Shown one piece after another: positions 12,910 to 20,258 of a stretch of 23,499 nucleotides of DNA. The notes under the pieces are model-generated. The model was not told the DNA's origin. It saw nothing but the letters and a program-made list of their open reading frames with translations, and did not search any database. A program made the translations under genes and the position numbers. The stretch is from IMG/VR virus record IMGVR_UViG_3300031706_000047, positions 1 to 23,499 of that record. The stretch is one strand, 5' to 3'. The stretch is from a virus. Each line of letters opens with the position of its first letter. Within the stretch, counting starts at the first letter, position 1.

Positions 12910-13637
12910 TGAGCAGAAAAGAAGATTACGAAAGAATGGATACTAACAAGTATCTTAACTTGAATTTAAAAACAGACGGGTTACCTTTACCGGATATTAA
13001 CGCGCAATTTATTGAATTCTTTCACAGAATGGATTACAAGTGGTGGAGAGATGTTGAAGAAGGTGATGTTGTTGTTGATATTGGTGCCTGTGTTGGGTTC
13101 TTTGTCTGCCATGCTCTTGATCGTAAAGCTTCTCGTGTATTTGCTATCGAGCCTTCTAGGCCTCATCTCAAAACTCTTATCCAAAATATTTCGGATCATT
13201 ATATTGACAATAGTACTACTCCTGTCATTCCTATCGAAGCAGGAATAGGATCAACGTCAAACCATTTTAATAATGTCTTTTCAGAATATTCAGATTTTAA
13301 AAGAATGTCTTTTCTCGATCTTGTAGTTGATTATAATATACCAAAAATTGATTACCTCAAAATTGATTGCGAAGGTGGAGAGTATGGTATATTTACTGAC
13401 ATCAATATGGAATATCTAAAAACAAATGTTAAGCACATGGCCGTAGAGTTTCACTTAAGCTGTTATGGCGGAGCTGCAAAACAATGGATAAAGATAAGAG
13501 ATTCATTATTGCCTCAATTCAAAAAAGTACGATGGATGGATACGAAGCATCAGGCTTTAGCACACAACGACCAATGGTTAAACGAAGGTGATTGGTCTAA
13601 GTGTTGTGCATTCATGGTATATATCACTAACGAATAA
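12909..13637 (+). CDS. FkbM-family SAM-dependent methyltransferase
   Basis: Predicted methyltransferase using S-adenosylmethionine. The SAM-binding motif VVDIGACVGFF is at about 55-65, the acidic strand FAIEPSRPH follows, and the FkbM signature IDYLKIDCEGGEYGIF lies at about 145-160. Family members methylate sugars or small molecules, often in glycan assembly. The ATG at 12909 is chosen over an ATG 39 bases upstream because it gives the TGATG overlap with the small membrane protein gene. The substrate cannot be read from the sequence. Confidence 0.85.
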   Translation: MSRKEDYERMDTNKYLNLNLKTDGLPLPDINAQFIEFFHRMDYKWWRDVEEGDVVVDIGACVGFFVCHALDRKASRVFAIEPSRPHLKTLIQNISDHYIDNSTTPVIPIEAGIGSTSNHFNNVFSEYSDFKRMSFLDLVVDYNIPKIDYLKIDCEGGEYGIFTDINMEYLKTNVKHMAVEFHLSCYGGAAKQWIKIRDSLLPQFKKVRWMDTKHQALAHNDQWLNEGDWSKCCAFMVYITNE

Positions 13638-13655
13638 TTCTTACCGACTCAATTC

Positions 13656-13664
13656 TAATAAATA
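13656..13664 (+). promoter_or_regulatory. Late promoter-like element (TAATAAATA)
   Basis: TAATAAATAG contains ATAAATA, the core of the T4 late promoter, and lies 25 bases before the tail-tube-like start codon with a CAGGATT ribosome-binding site between. It fits a switch to late transcription for a virion gene lying among early genes. Confidence 0.5.
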
Positions 13665-13689
13665 GAAATATACAAACAGGATTGAGTCG

Positions 13690-14178
13690 ATGCCAGAAAT
13701 TATTAACAATTACTTATCTCCAACTAATTTTACGATTAGTATAGAGAAACTCCCGAACGTAGAATTCTTTACACAGAAGCTGCAAATTCCAGATGTCACT
13801 GCAACTGCCACATCGTTAGGTACTCCTTTATCAACCCTATACGAATATGGGGATCGTATTGAGTACGGTGAAATGACGACTACAATGATCCTCGATGAGA
13901 ATATGAATAACTATAAAGAAATTCTCAATTGGATGGAAGGCTATGCAGCTCCTGAAAGATCAACACAAAACAAAATATACACCGCAACTGGTCATGAGTC
14001 CGATATCATTGCGACCATTACCAACTCTCACAAAAATCCAAACATAAGATTCGTATTTAAGAATTGCTTCCCAACCGCTTTGGGTGGTGTTTCTCTTGAT
14101 GTTAATGTTACTGATGTGGCATATGCAACAACGACAGTTACCTGGAGATACGATACCTTTACGATGGAACAACTATAA
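13690..14178 (+). CDS. Tail tube-like protein (gp19-like)
   Basis: Resembles tail-tube-type proteins of marine T4-like phages. The start SPTNFTISIEKLPNVEFFTQ followed by PDVTATATSLGTP and DRIEYGEMTTTMILDE is the pattern of this beta-rich fold, and the length (162 residues) is close to T4 gp19 (163). No membrane segment or signal peptide is visible, as expected for a virion protein. A late-type element precedes it. The gene could instead encode a tube-related baseplate protein (gp54-like), since the fold is shared. Confidence 0.7.
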   Translation: MPEIINNYLSPTNFTISIEKLPNVEFFTQKLQIPDVTATATSLGTPLSTLYEYGDRIEYGEMTTTMILDENMNNYKEILNWMEGYAAPERSTQNKIYTATGHESDIIATITNSHKNPNIRFVFKNCFPTALGGVSLDVNVTDVAYATTTVTWRYDTFTMEQL

Positions 14179-14193
14179 GATAAACCTTTTATT

Positions 14194-14805
14194 ATGAATT
14201 ATGATTTTATTGAAGTGGGTACATCTGATTTTGATACCCTTATACAAGACGCAACTGATAATTGTATTGGTCTGTGCATTGAACCAATCAAGTTCTATTT
14301 AGATCGACTACCAAACAAACCAAACGTTAAGAAAATCAATTCTGCGATTTCTTTTGATGGAAAGGTAGGTCGTGATAAGGTTTATTATATTCCTCTTGAG
14401 ACAATTCAGAAACACGATATGCCTCTTTGGATTCGTGGCTGCAATTCAATGGGTGACTATCACTATCAACACAAAAAGAATAATCTTCAATCAGTTGTAG
14501 AAACAGTTGATGTTGATACAATACCTTTAGGTGATATCTTTGATCAGCACGACGTTGATACACTTACTATATTAAAGATAGATACAGAAGGCGGAGATTG
14601 TTTTATATTAAATTCCTTTCTTCCTTTTCTTGAATCCAATGAGAAAGAACGTTGGCCTTCATGGATTGAATTTGAAACAAACATCTTAACACCAAAAGAG
14701 ACGGTAGACGATACAATTCGTAAATACTGTGATCTTGGTTATACAGTGGCAAGACGTGGGGTTGGAGAACAGAATTCAATCTTAAAAAGCCCTTTATGTA
14801 AATAA
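14194..14805 (+). CDS. FkbM-like methyltransferase (second copy)
   Basis: Protein of 203 residues with a short N-terminal strand (YDFIEVGTSDFDTL) that replaces the usual SAM-binding motif and a clear FkbM-type core LTILKIDTEGGDCFIL at about 125-140. It probably belongs to the same superfamily as the 12909-13637 product but is diverged and shorter. Ribosome-binding site is weak. It follows the tail-tube-like gene by 15 bases and so may share its late expression. Substrate unknown. Confidence 0.75.
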   Translation: MNYDFIEVGTSDFDTLIQDATDNCIGLCIEPIKFYLDRLPNKPNVKKINSAISFDGKVGRDKVYYIPLETIQKHDMPLWIRGCNSMGDYHYQHKKNNLQSVVETVDVDTIPLGDIFDQHDVDTLTILKIDTEGGDCFILNSFLPFLESNEKERWPSWIEFETNILTPKETVDDTIRKYCDLGYTVARRGVGEQNSILKSPLCK

Positions 14806-14808
14806 CCA

Positions 14809-14837
14809 TTGACATTCACAATGAAACCTGTTATAAT
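14809..14837 (+). promoter_or_regulatory. Sigma-70 promoter of the uvsY-uvsW operon
   Basis: TTGACA (14809-14814), 17-bp spacer and TATAAT (14832-14837), both perfect, preceded by AATAACCA as in two other promoters here. It begins three bases after the preceding stop codon. Confidence 0.88.
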
Positions 14838-14868
14838 TGTAATGAATTTAAAGTTTATGGAATAGATT

Positions 14869-15306
14869 ATGGATACAAATGATATATCAGTAATATGGGC
14901 AGCTGATTCACCAATAGACGAAACAAACCTCTTAGGTGAAAGTAAAAGAATCCCGTCGTTACACAGTAAGTACTATAACCTTTATTATAGAGAAGTCTTG
15001 CGTGTTAAAAAGTTAAAGGCCGAATATAAAGAATTGGAAATGGACAAACGTAATTGGTACGATGGTTCTATGGCTGAAGAAGATCTGAGAGAAAAAGGAT
15101 GGAAGCCGTTTCAAAGAAAGGTAATAAGAAACGATTTGGATAAACATATTCAAGCAGATAAGGATGTTATTAAATTAAGTCTTACGATTGATTTCCATAC
15201 TGCCAACGCAAACTACCTCGAAGATATTATTAAAACAATACATAGCAGAAACTTCGTCGTTAAGAATATGATTGATATATTGAAGTTTCAGTCAGGAGAT
15301 TATTAA
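14869..15306 (+). CDS. uvsY: UvsY recombination mediator
   Basis: Matches the T4 UvsY family, which loads the UvsX recombinase on single-stranded DNA coated with gp32. Length is 145 residues (T4: 137). The aligned features are a Y-x-x-x-x-x-RV-K-L-K/E region with many lysines, the Y(D/S)G block (RNWYDGS), and the conserved ADKDVIKLSLTIDF stretch (about 103-116) followed by the IKTIHSRNFVVKNMIDILKF end. The neighbouring uvsW supports the call. GGAATAGATT serves as the ribosome-binding site. Confidence 0.9.
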   Translation: MDTNDISVIWAADSPIDETNLLGESKRIPSLHSKYYNLYYREVLRVKKLKAEYKELEMDKRNWYDGSMAEEDLREKGWKPFQRKVIRNDLDKHIQADKDVIKLSLTIDFHTANANYLEDIIKTIHSRNFVVKNMIDILKFQSGDY

Positions 15307-15524
15307 TGGATTGGTTAACAAAGTTTTGGAGAAAGCCTGAAGTTCAGCAACAGGAAACTCTTGTCATAGACATGATGAAGGACGATGTCGACCCCCAAGA
15401 ACTAACAATTGAAAACGCATATAAGACAAGATGGATTTGGTACCATACAATATTAGCAATAGGTATCTTTTTCACTAATGTATTATTAATCGCAATACTT
15501 TTATTATTAGCAATTAAATTGTGA
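15306..15524 (+). CDS. Small membrane protein (72 aa)
   Basis: Polar N-terminal two thirds and one strongly hydrophobic segment at about 48-71 (TILAIGIFFTNVLLIAILLL), predicting a C-terminal anchor with the N-terminus in the cytoplasm. The ATG overlaps the uvsY stop (TAATG) and its TGA overlaps the next GTG. In T4 short genes also lie between uvsY and uvsW, but I cannot show these are the same. Function unknown. Confidence 0.7.
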   Translation: MDWLTKFWRKPEVQQQETLVIDMMKDDVDPQELTIENAYKTRWIWYHTILAIGIFFTNVLLIAILLLLAIKL

Positions 15525-16012
15525 AGATGCATACATTAACAGATGGTAGAATCATTAGTGATAACAAAGCGCGGTTTATTATCTACGAAGCCTTTAATCA
15601 TATTAAGGTTATAGAAGGTTTGCCGATACGAAATAAAGTAAGAGCATTCGAAGAAATAAAAGGAATGATTCCAGGTTGGCATGTTGTTGGTATAACAAAA
15701 GATGCATTGGAAGTATTCAGAAAATTAAATTACAAACGTCCTCCGGGTCGTGGCGAAGATGGTGTAAATAGATCTCATCAATATTCTAGATCAGCAACAT
15801 ATAAAAGTATGTTTGAAAAGTACGATTGGTCTTTTAAAGAATTTTGGGATTTTATTGATGAAAGAGATAATACTGTATTAGCAACGACAAAAGAAAACTA
15901 CTCTAAAGGCAAAGAGCTCTCAGCTTACGATGTACCAGAAGGTTTATTCGAATCTTACGGTTTTGCTTATAGAGTTAACGAAAGGGAAATCCAATTTCTT
16001 AAAAGCTTATGA
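15521..16012 (+). CDS. Hypothetical protein next to uvsW (163 aa)
   Basis: Not recognised with confidence. It starts at a GTG overlapping the previous stop (GTGA) and ends overlapping uvsW (ATGA), so it is coupled to both. The centre is basic (YKRPPGRGEDGVNRSHQYSR) and the stretch DNTVLATTKENYSKGKE resembles the W/L-x-T-x-x-EN-x-x-x-K element of HNH-type nucleases, but no convincing HNH metal site can be drawn. A DNA-related role is only suggested by the company of uvsY and uvsW. Confidence 0.65.
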   Translation: MKMHTLTDGRIISDNKARFIIYEAFNHIKVIEGLPIRNKVRAFEEIKGMIPGWHVVGITKDALEVFRKLNYKRPPGRGEDGVNRSHQYSRSATYKSMFEKYDWSFKEFWDFIDERDNTVLATTKENYSKGKELSAYDVPEGLFESYGFAYRVNEREIQFLKSL

Positions 16013-17502
16013 GTGAAAGAATAGAAGTAGAATTAATTGATTCAGTATATATGCGCATTAAAGCGGATGCTGGATTAAAAACAGAGTTGTCTGATTTCTT
16101 TGCGTTTAAACCAGAAGGTTATCAGTTCAGCCCAAAATATAAAGCAAGAGTATGGGATGGGACCATTCGGTTGTTTCAAGCAATGCGTCCTGTATTATAC
16201 GTCGGCCTATATCCGCATCTAAAAAAGTTTTGTGAACAAAGAGATTATGTTTTAGAAGCACCAGCGTCAATAGCAGAACAGGAGAATATCGAAGATGGCT
16301 ACGTTGAAGAGTTGGCTGAAGAAATTAATTGTAAGTTTAAACCAAGAGACTACCAAATCGAGTATATCAATAACGCTCTGCGTAACCGTAGATCTTTATC
16401 TCTATCACCGACATCATCTGGTAAGTCTTTAATTATTTACCTGATACAACAACATTACTATCGAGCACTTGGTTTAAGAACGTTAATTATTGTTCCTACT
16501 ATATCTTTAGTACATCAGATGTCTGGCGACTTTGTTGATTACGGTTGTGATGAAAACGATATCTATAAAATACAAGGTGGTGTTGATAAGAATACGAAAG
16601 CAGCTATTGTTATATCCACATGGCAATCTTTAGTGAAACAAGATAAGGATTGGTTTGGTCAATTTGGTTGTGTGATGGGTGATGAAGCTCATACCTTTCA
16701 AGCAAAGTCTTTAACAACCATTATGCATAAACTCGAAGATTGCGAATTCCGACATGGATTTACTGGTACTCTAAAGTCTGCTGAAAGCAAGACACATAGA
16801 TTAGTACTCGAAGGTTGTTTTGGAGAAGTAAAAAGAATCGTATCTACAAAGAAATTAATGGACGAAGGTACGGTTGCAGATTTTGAAGTTAAAGCGATTG
16901 TATTGAATCATAGTAATGAAGCGAAGGCTGCGTTTAAAAAGGCAATGGGACAAGTGAAAGAAGCAGTTCGTAAATGGCCTGCTGAAAGAGAATTCATTGT
17001 TAATCATGTAGGAAGAAACAATTTTATAAAGAATTTGGTTTGGTCTCTGAAAGATCAGAATAACTTGATTCTATTTGACTTGGTAGAAAAGCATGGTAAG
17101 GTACTTGCCCCTCTGTTAGAAAAAGAAGGACGTGAGCTACATTTTATATACGGTAATACAAAAGGAGAAGAACGTGAACGAATTCGACATTTGGTTGAGA
17201 ACGACCCGCTTAAGCAACATAACATCCTTGCATCCTATGGAGTTTTTAGTACTGGTGTTAACATTAAAAGACTTGATAACGTAATCTTTGCTTCTTCATC
17301 TAAATCTGAGATTAAAGTATTACAATCAATTGGTAGAAGTTTACGTAAAGCTGAGGACTCGCAGAAAGCGGTCCTCTATGATATCGCTGATGATTTGTCG
17401 GTAGGTAGTTACGAAAACTATACATTAAAACATTTTAAGTCGAGAATCGAAATCTACTCTTCAGAGGAGTTTGCATTTAAGATCTTTACAATTGATATCT
17501 AA
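16009..17502 (+). CDS. uvsW: UvsW-type DNA/RNA helicase
   Basis: Superfamily 2 helicase of the T4 UvsW type, which remodels recombination intermediates and stalled forks and unwinds R-loops. Length is 497 residues (T4: about 500). Motif I SPTSSGKS is at 133-140, motif II DEAH at 225-228, motif III GFTGTL shortly after, and in the second RecA domain ILASYGVFSTGVNIKRLD and QSIGRSLRKAE give motifs V and VI. The N-terminal ~110 residues match the extra UvsW DNA-binding domain position. Last gene of its operon. Confidence 0.95.
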   Translation: MSERIEVELIDSVYMRIKADAGLKTELSDFFAFKPEGYQFSPKYKARVWDGTIRLFQAMRPVLYVGLYPHLKKFCEQRDYVLEAPASIAEQENIEDGYVEELAEEINCKFKPRDYQIEYINNALRNRRSLSLSPTSSGKSLIIYLIQQHYYRALGLRTLIIVPTISLVHQMSGDFVDYGCDENDIYKIQGGVDKNTKAAIVISTWQSLVKQDKDWFGQFGCVMGDEAHTFQAKSLTTIMHKLEDCEFRHGFTGTLKSAESKTHRLVLEGCFGEVKRIVSTKKLMDEGTVADFEVKAIVLNHSNEAKAAFKKAMGQVKEAVRKWPAEREFIVNHVGRNNFIKNLVWSLKDQNNLILFDLVEKHGKVLAPLLEKEGRELHFIYGNTKGEERERIRHLVENDPLKQHNILASYGVFSTGVNIKRLDNVIFASSSKSEIKVLQSIGRSLRKAEDSQKAVLYDIADDLSVGSYENYTLKHFKSRIEIYSSEEFAFKIFTIDI

Positions 17503-17533
17503 TCGTACTATATACCTTAAAGGCGATAACCTT

Positions 17534-17562
17534 ATTATACAAGGACTTTCATCTAATGTCAA
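17534..17562 (-). promoter_or_regulatory. Leftward sigma-70 promoter with no gene, antisense to uvsW
   Basis: Leftward TTGACA (17562-17557), 17-bp spacer and TATAAT (17539-17534), both perfect, with the CTATTGACAT flank shared with the promoters at 4944 and 8445. Transcription would begin near 17527 and run antisense into uvsW. No leftward gene of useful length lies downstream. Confidence 0.75.
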
Positions 17563-17599
17563 TAGTTTTTTTCATATTTGTGAAAATAAATTTAAACCA

Positions 17600-17628
17600 T
17601 TGACATATAAGAGTAAATAGATTATAAT
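17600..17628 (+). promoter_or_regulatory. Sigma-70 promoter of the gp55 operon
   Basis: TTGACA (17600-17605), 17-bp spacer and TATAAT (17623-17628), both perfect, with the ACCATTGACAT flank. It is divergent from the leftward promoter at 17534-17562, with 37 bases between the two -35 boxes. Confidence 0.88.
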
Positions 17629-17664
17629 AACTACAATATTTAAACAAAGGAGTTTGTATTTGAA

Positions 17665-18198
17665 ATGGCTAAGAAAAAGAACTACGTAAATAATAAAGAT
17701 CTCCTTGCCGCATTAATCGAATATAAGAGTAAGTGCGTTGAGGCAGAAGAATGTGGAGATAAGAATCCACAAGTACCCGACTACATTGGCAAGTGCATTA
17801 TGTTAATTGCACAACGATTAGCAACACGACCAAATTTCAGTGGATACATGTATAAGGAGGAAATGGTCTCAGACGGAATCGAGAACTGTCTACAATATAT
17901 ACATAACTTTAATCCAGAGAAATCGCAAAATCCGTTTGCTTACTTCACTCAAATCATTTGGTATGCATTCCTCCGTAGAATCTCGAAAGAGAAGAAGCAG
18001 ATGTATATTAAATTCAAAGCATCACAAAGACAAATGTATGACAACGAAGTATTTGATTCTACTGGTGATGCTGTGACCGCTAATATATTACCTGATTACA
18101 TTAATGAATTCATTGATGATTTTGAAGGCAAGCTTAAAAAGGCAAAAGAAAAGAACGCTGCTGAGGCAGAAGAAAAGAAGAATAACGCAGCAGAGTAA
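17665..18198 (+). CDS. 55: Late-transcription sigma factor gp55
   Basis: Matches the T4 gp55 family, the small sigma factor that directs host RNA polymerase to late promoters with the sliding clamp as activator. Length is 177 residues (T4: 185). The SGYMYKEEMVSDGIENCLQ region followed by FNPEKSQNPFAYFTQIIWYAFLRRI is the sigma region 2-like core and helix. The C-terminus is rich in lysine and glutamate. AAGGAG lies 12 bases before the ATG. Its presence gives a reason to expect ATAAATA late promoters in this genome. Confidence 0.92.
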   Translation: MAKKKNYVNNKDLLAALIEYKSKCVEAEECGDKNPQVPDYIGKCIMLIAQRLATRPNFSGYMYKEEMVSDGIENCLQYIHNFNPEKSQNPFAYFTQIIWYAFLRRISKEKKQMYIKFKASQRQMYDNEVFDSTGDAVTANILPDYINEFIDDFEGKLKKAKEKNAAEAEEKKNNAAE

Positions 18199-18203
18199 AA
18201 GTT

Positions 18204-18596
18204 ATGTTTGATTATGATAAGGCTTTTGACTATAAGAAGCCCTCAATTCAGATTATAGGTAAATGGCAACCCTGGCACCAAGGTCATACAAATTTATTCA
18301 AAAAGGCCTTGACATTCACAGGACAAGTTGTTATAATAGTTAAAGATGTATACAAATCGGAAGGAGAAGACTCTCCATTCGGTGAGATTGATGTTATTAA
18401 CCAAATAACAATATCATTAGAAAAAGAAGGCTACTATGATGGACAGCAATATATTATTGTATGTACTCCAAATATAGTAGGGTCTCTCAGCGGACCTGGT
18501 AATGGAATATCTAACTATGATATGAAATCGTCAGGTCTAGATTATATTATGTCAAGTGAAATTAGAGAACAATTGAGAAAAGAAGGTAAATTATGA
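18204..18596 (+). CDS. Nucleotidyltransferase of the cytidylyltransferase/adenylyltransferase fold
   Basis: Small enzyme with the HIGH-type nucleotide-binding motif as WHQGHTNLF (about 24-32), the early beta-strand IQIIGKWQPW, and a C-terminal MSSEIREQL stretch matching the ISSTxIR element that binds the triphosphate. Members transfer CMP or AMP to phosphorylated substrates such as glycerol-phosphate, pantetheine phosphate or nicotinamide mononucleotide; which one cannot be told here. Length is 130 residues. It overlaps the deformylase gene by ATGA and contains a promoter within its reading frame. Confidence 0.85.
   Translation: MFDYDKAFDYKKPSIQIIGKWQPWHQGHTNLFKKALTFTGQVVIIVKDVYKSEGEDSPFGEIDVINQITISLEKEGYYDGQQYIIVCTPNIVGSLSGPGNGISNYDMKSSGLDYIMSSEIREQLRKEGKL
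18309..18337 (+). promoter_or_regulatory. Internal sigma-70 promoter within the nucleotidyltransferase gene
   Basis: TTGACA (18309-18314), 17-bp spacer and TATAAT (18332-18337), both perfect, lie inside a coding frame. TTGACATTCACA is identical to the -35 regions of two intergenic promoters. It could supply deformylase, gp47 and gp46 with transcripts independent of gp55. Confidence 0.7.
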
Positions 18597-19195
18597 AACT
18601 AGTATCTAACAAAGATCCAATTCTATTAAAGGTATTGGAAGATATCAATATTGAGAATCCTCAGATTGATTTAAAGCAAACCAAAGACGAAATGATAGAG
18701 CTGATGGTATCTAAAAGAGGTCTAGGGTTGTCTGCTTGTCAAGTCGGTATAGATTATAAATTGTTTATTATCGGTGAAGATAAAGACACTACAATGATGT
18801 TTGTTAATCCTCAGGTTATATCTGTATCTGAAGAAACAGAACTTGACTTTGAAGGTTGTCTTAGTTACCCTGATGTATTTCTCAAAATGCATCGACCAAC
18901 ATCTGTTGAAGCTTCATGGTATGACGAAGACGGTAACGCACAAACCGGAAACTTTGAAGGTTATACTGCAAGATGCTTCCTACACGAATTTGACCACCTA
19001 TATGGAGTTGTATTTTCAGATAAAGTATCTCGACTCAAATGGGAAAGGGCGTTAAAGAAGAAGCAAAAAATTACAAAGCAAAGAAACCAATTAACGGCTT
19101 ATATGCAAAATGCTCAAATAGCAATAGACAACGCAAAAGATGCTGGTGCTAATGCTCAAATAGCAATAGACAACGCAAAAGCCACCCAGGAGTAA
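18593..19195 (+). CDS. def: Peptide deformylase with C-terminal repeat tail
   Basis: Metal-dependent peptide deformylase, which removes the formyl group from new proteins. The three family motifs are present: GLGLSACQVG (43-52, usual GxGLAAxQ), EGCLS (87-91, cysteine metal ligand) and HEFDH (131-135, two histidine ligands and catalytic glutamate). After the catalytic domain a polar, helical tail of about 50 residues begins near KKKQKITKQRNQ and ends with two copies of NAQIAIDNAK. The family does not need this tail. It overlaps the nucleotidyltransferase by ATGA. Confidence 0.93.
   Translation: MKLVSNKDPILLKVLEDINIENPQIDLKQTKDEMIELMVSKRGLGLSACQVGIDYKLFIIGEDKDTTMMFVNPQVISVSEETELDFEGCLSYPDVFLKMHRPTSVEASWYDEDGNAQTGNFEGYTARCFLHEFDHLYGVVFSDKVSRLKWERALKKKQKITKQRNQLTAYMQNAQIAIDNAKDAGANAQIAIDNAKATQE
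19109..19180 (+). repeat. Two exact 30-bp direct repeats in the deformylase 3' end
   Basis: Positions 19109-19138 and 19151-19180 are identical over 30 bases (starting AATGCTCAAATAGCAATAGA), spaced 42 bases apart start to start. Being a multiple of three, the duplication keeps the reading frame and repeats NAQIAIDNAK in the protein. Confidence 0.95.
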
Positions 19196-19196
19196 T

Positions 19197-20258
19197 ATGA
19201 AAATCGCGATCGTTACCGATATTCACATCGGTTGTCGAGGAGATAGTAAAGTATTTCACGAAGTACAAAGAAAGTTTTTTGAAGAAGTATTCTTTCCGTA
19301 TATTGACGAACATGATATTAAGGTTGTATTTGACCTTGGTGATACATTTGACCGTCGTAAATATATTAACTATGTATCTCTTTCGGCTGGTAAATCATTC
19401 CTCTTTGATAATTTAGTAAAACGTAATATAGATTTCCATGCACTGATTGGAAACCATGATACTTATTACGCAAGTACTAATGAAATCAATAGTATGAATC
19501 TATTAACACAAGAGTATCCTCAGTTTACTTTATACCAAGATAAAGGCGTAGAATTGGAAATTGGTTCAACTAAATTCCTTATGCTACCATGGCTCAATAA
19601 AGAAAACGGTGAAGAGAATTTAGAAATTGTAAAGAACTCTAATGCTAATATATTAATGGGACATCTTGAAGTAAAAGGTTTCGAGATGATGAAAGGTGCG
19701 CTGTGTACTCACGGTGTTGATATGAACGTGTTTAAGAATTTTGAATCTGCGTTCTCTGGTCATTTCCACCATCCTTCAAGATATGGCAACGTAGAATACC
19801 TTGGATCTCCGTATGAAATGACATGGTCTGATTATAAAGGTAGTCGAGGTTTCCATGTATTCGATACTGAAACTCGAGAGATGATTAAGATCGAGAATCC
19901 TAATCGTGTATTTTATAAAGTATTCTACGACGATGAAAACTGGACAGTTGATGATGTTGCTAATTATGACGTAGATCAATATCGAGACAAGTTCGTTAAA
20001 GTAATTGTACAGAATAGAACTAATGCATATCTTTACGATATGTTTATGGGTCGTATGTCTGAATGTGGTGCGGTTGATGTTAGAGCTGTTGATGACCATT
20101 TAAATTTAGACGCAGAAGGTGTCGATGAGATACTTGATGAAACAAAAGATACGACAGAAATATTATCACAATACATTGATGGTCTTGAGACTACAATTGA
20201 TAAGGTTAAAGTAAAAACTGTATTGGATGATTTATATCATGAGGCACTTAGTTTATGA
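19197..20258 (+). CDS. 47: Recombination endonuclease subunit gp47 (Mre11/SbcD-like)
   Basis: Metallophosphoesterase nuclease subunit of the gp46-gp47 complex, which trims double-strand ends for recombination-dependent replication and host DNA breakdown. Motifs in order: TDIHIG (D8, H10), DLGDTFDRR, IGNHDTYY, and GHFHHP, all metal- or phosphate-binding. Length is 353 residues (T4: 339). An AGGAG ribosome-binding site overlaps the deformylase stop region. The 3' end overlaps gp46 by ATGA. Confidence 0.95.
   Translation: MKIAIVTDIHIGCRGDSKVFHEVQRKFFEEVFFPYIDEHDIKVVFDLGDTFDRRKYINYVSLSAGKSFLFDNLVKRNIDFHALIGNHDTYYASTNEINSMNLLTQEYPQFTLYQDKGVELEIGSTKFLMLPWLNKENGEENLEIVKNSNANILMGHLEVKGFEMMKGALCTHGVDMNVFKNFESAFSGHFHHPSRYGNVEYLGSPYEMTWSDYKGSRGFHVFDTETREMIKIENPNRVFYKVFYDDENWTVDDVANYDVDQYRDKFVKVIVQNRTNAYLYDMFMGRMSECGAVDVRAVDDHLNLDAEGVDEILDETKDTTEILSQYIDGLETTIDKVKVKTVLDDLYHEALSL

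Noticed and set aside
17490-17502. Coding gene for the leftward transcript antisense to uvsW
   Set aside because: The nearest ATG frame is only 13 codons, with no ribosome-binding site, so no protein is claimed.
19109-19180. Direct repeats as a CRISPR-like or regulatory iteron array
   Set aside because: There are only two copies, a 12-base gap, and they keep the deformylase reading frame, so a coding duplication explains them.
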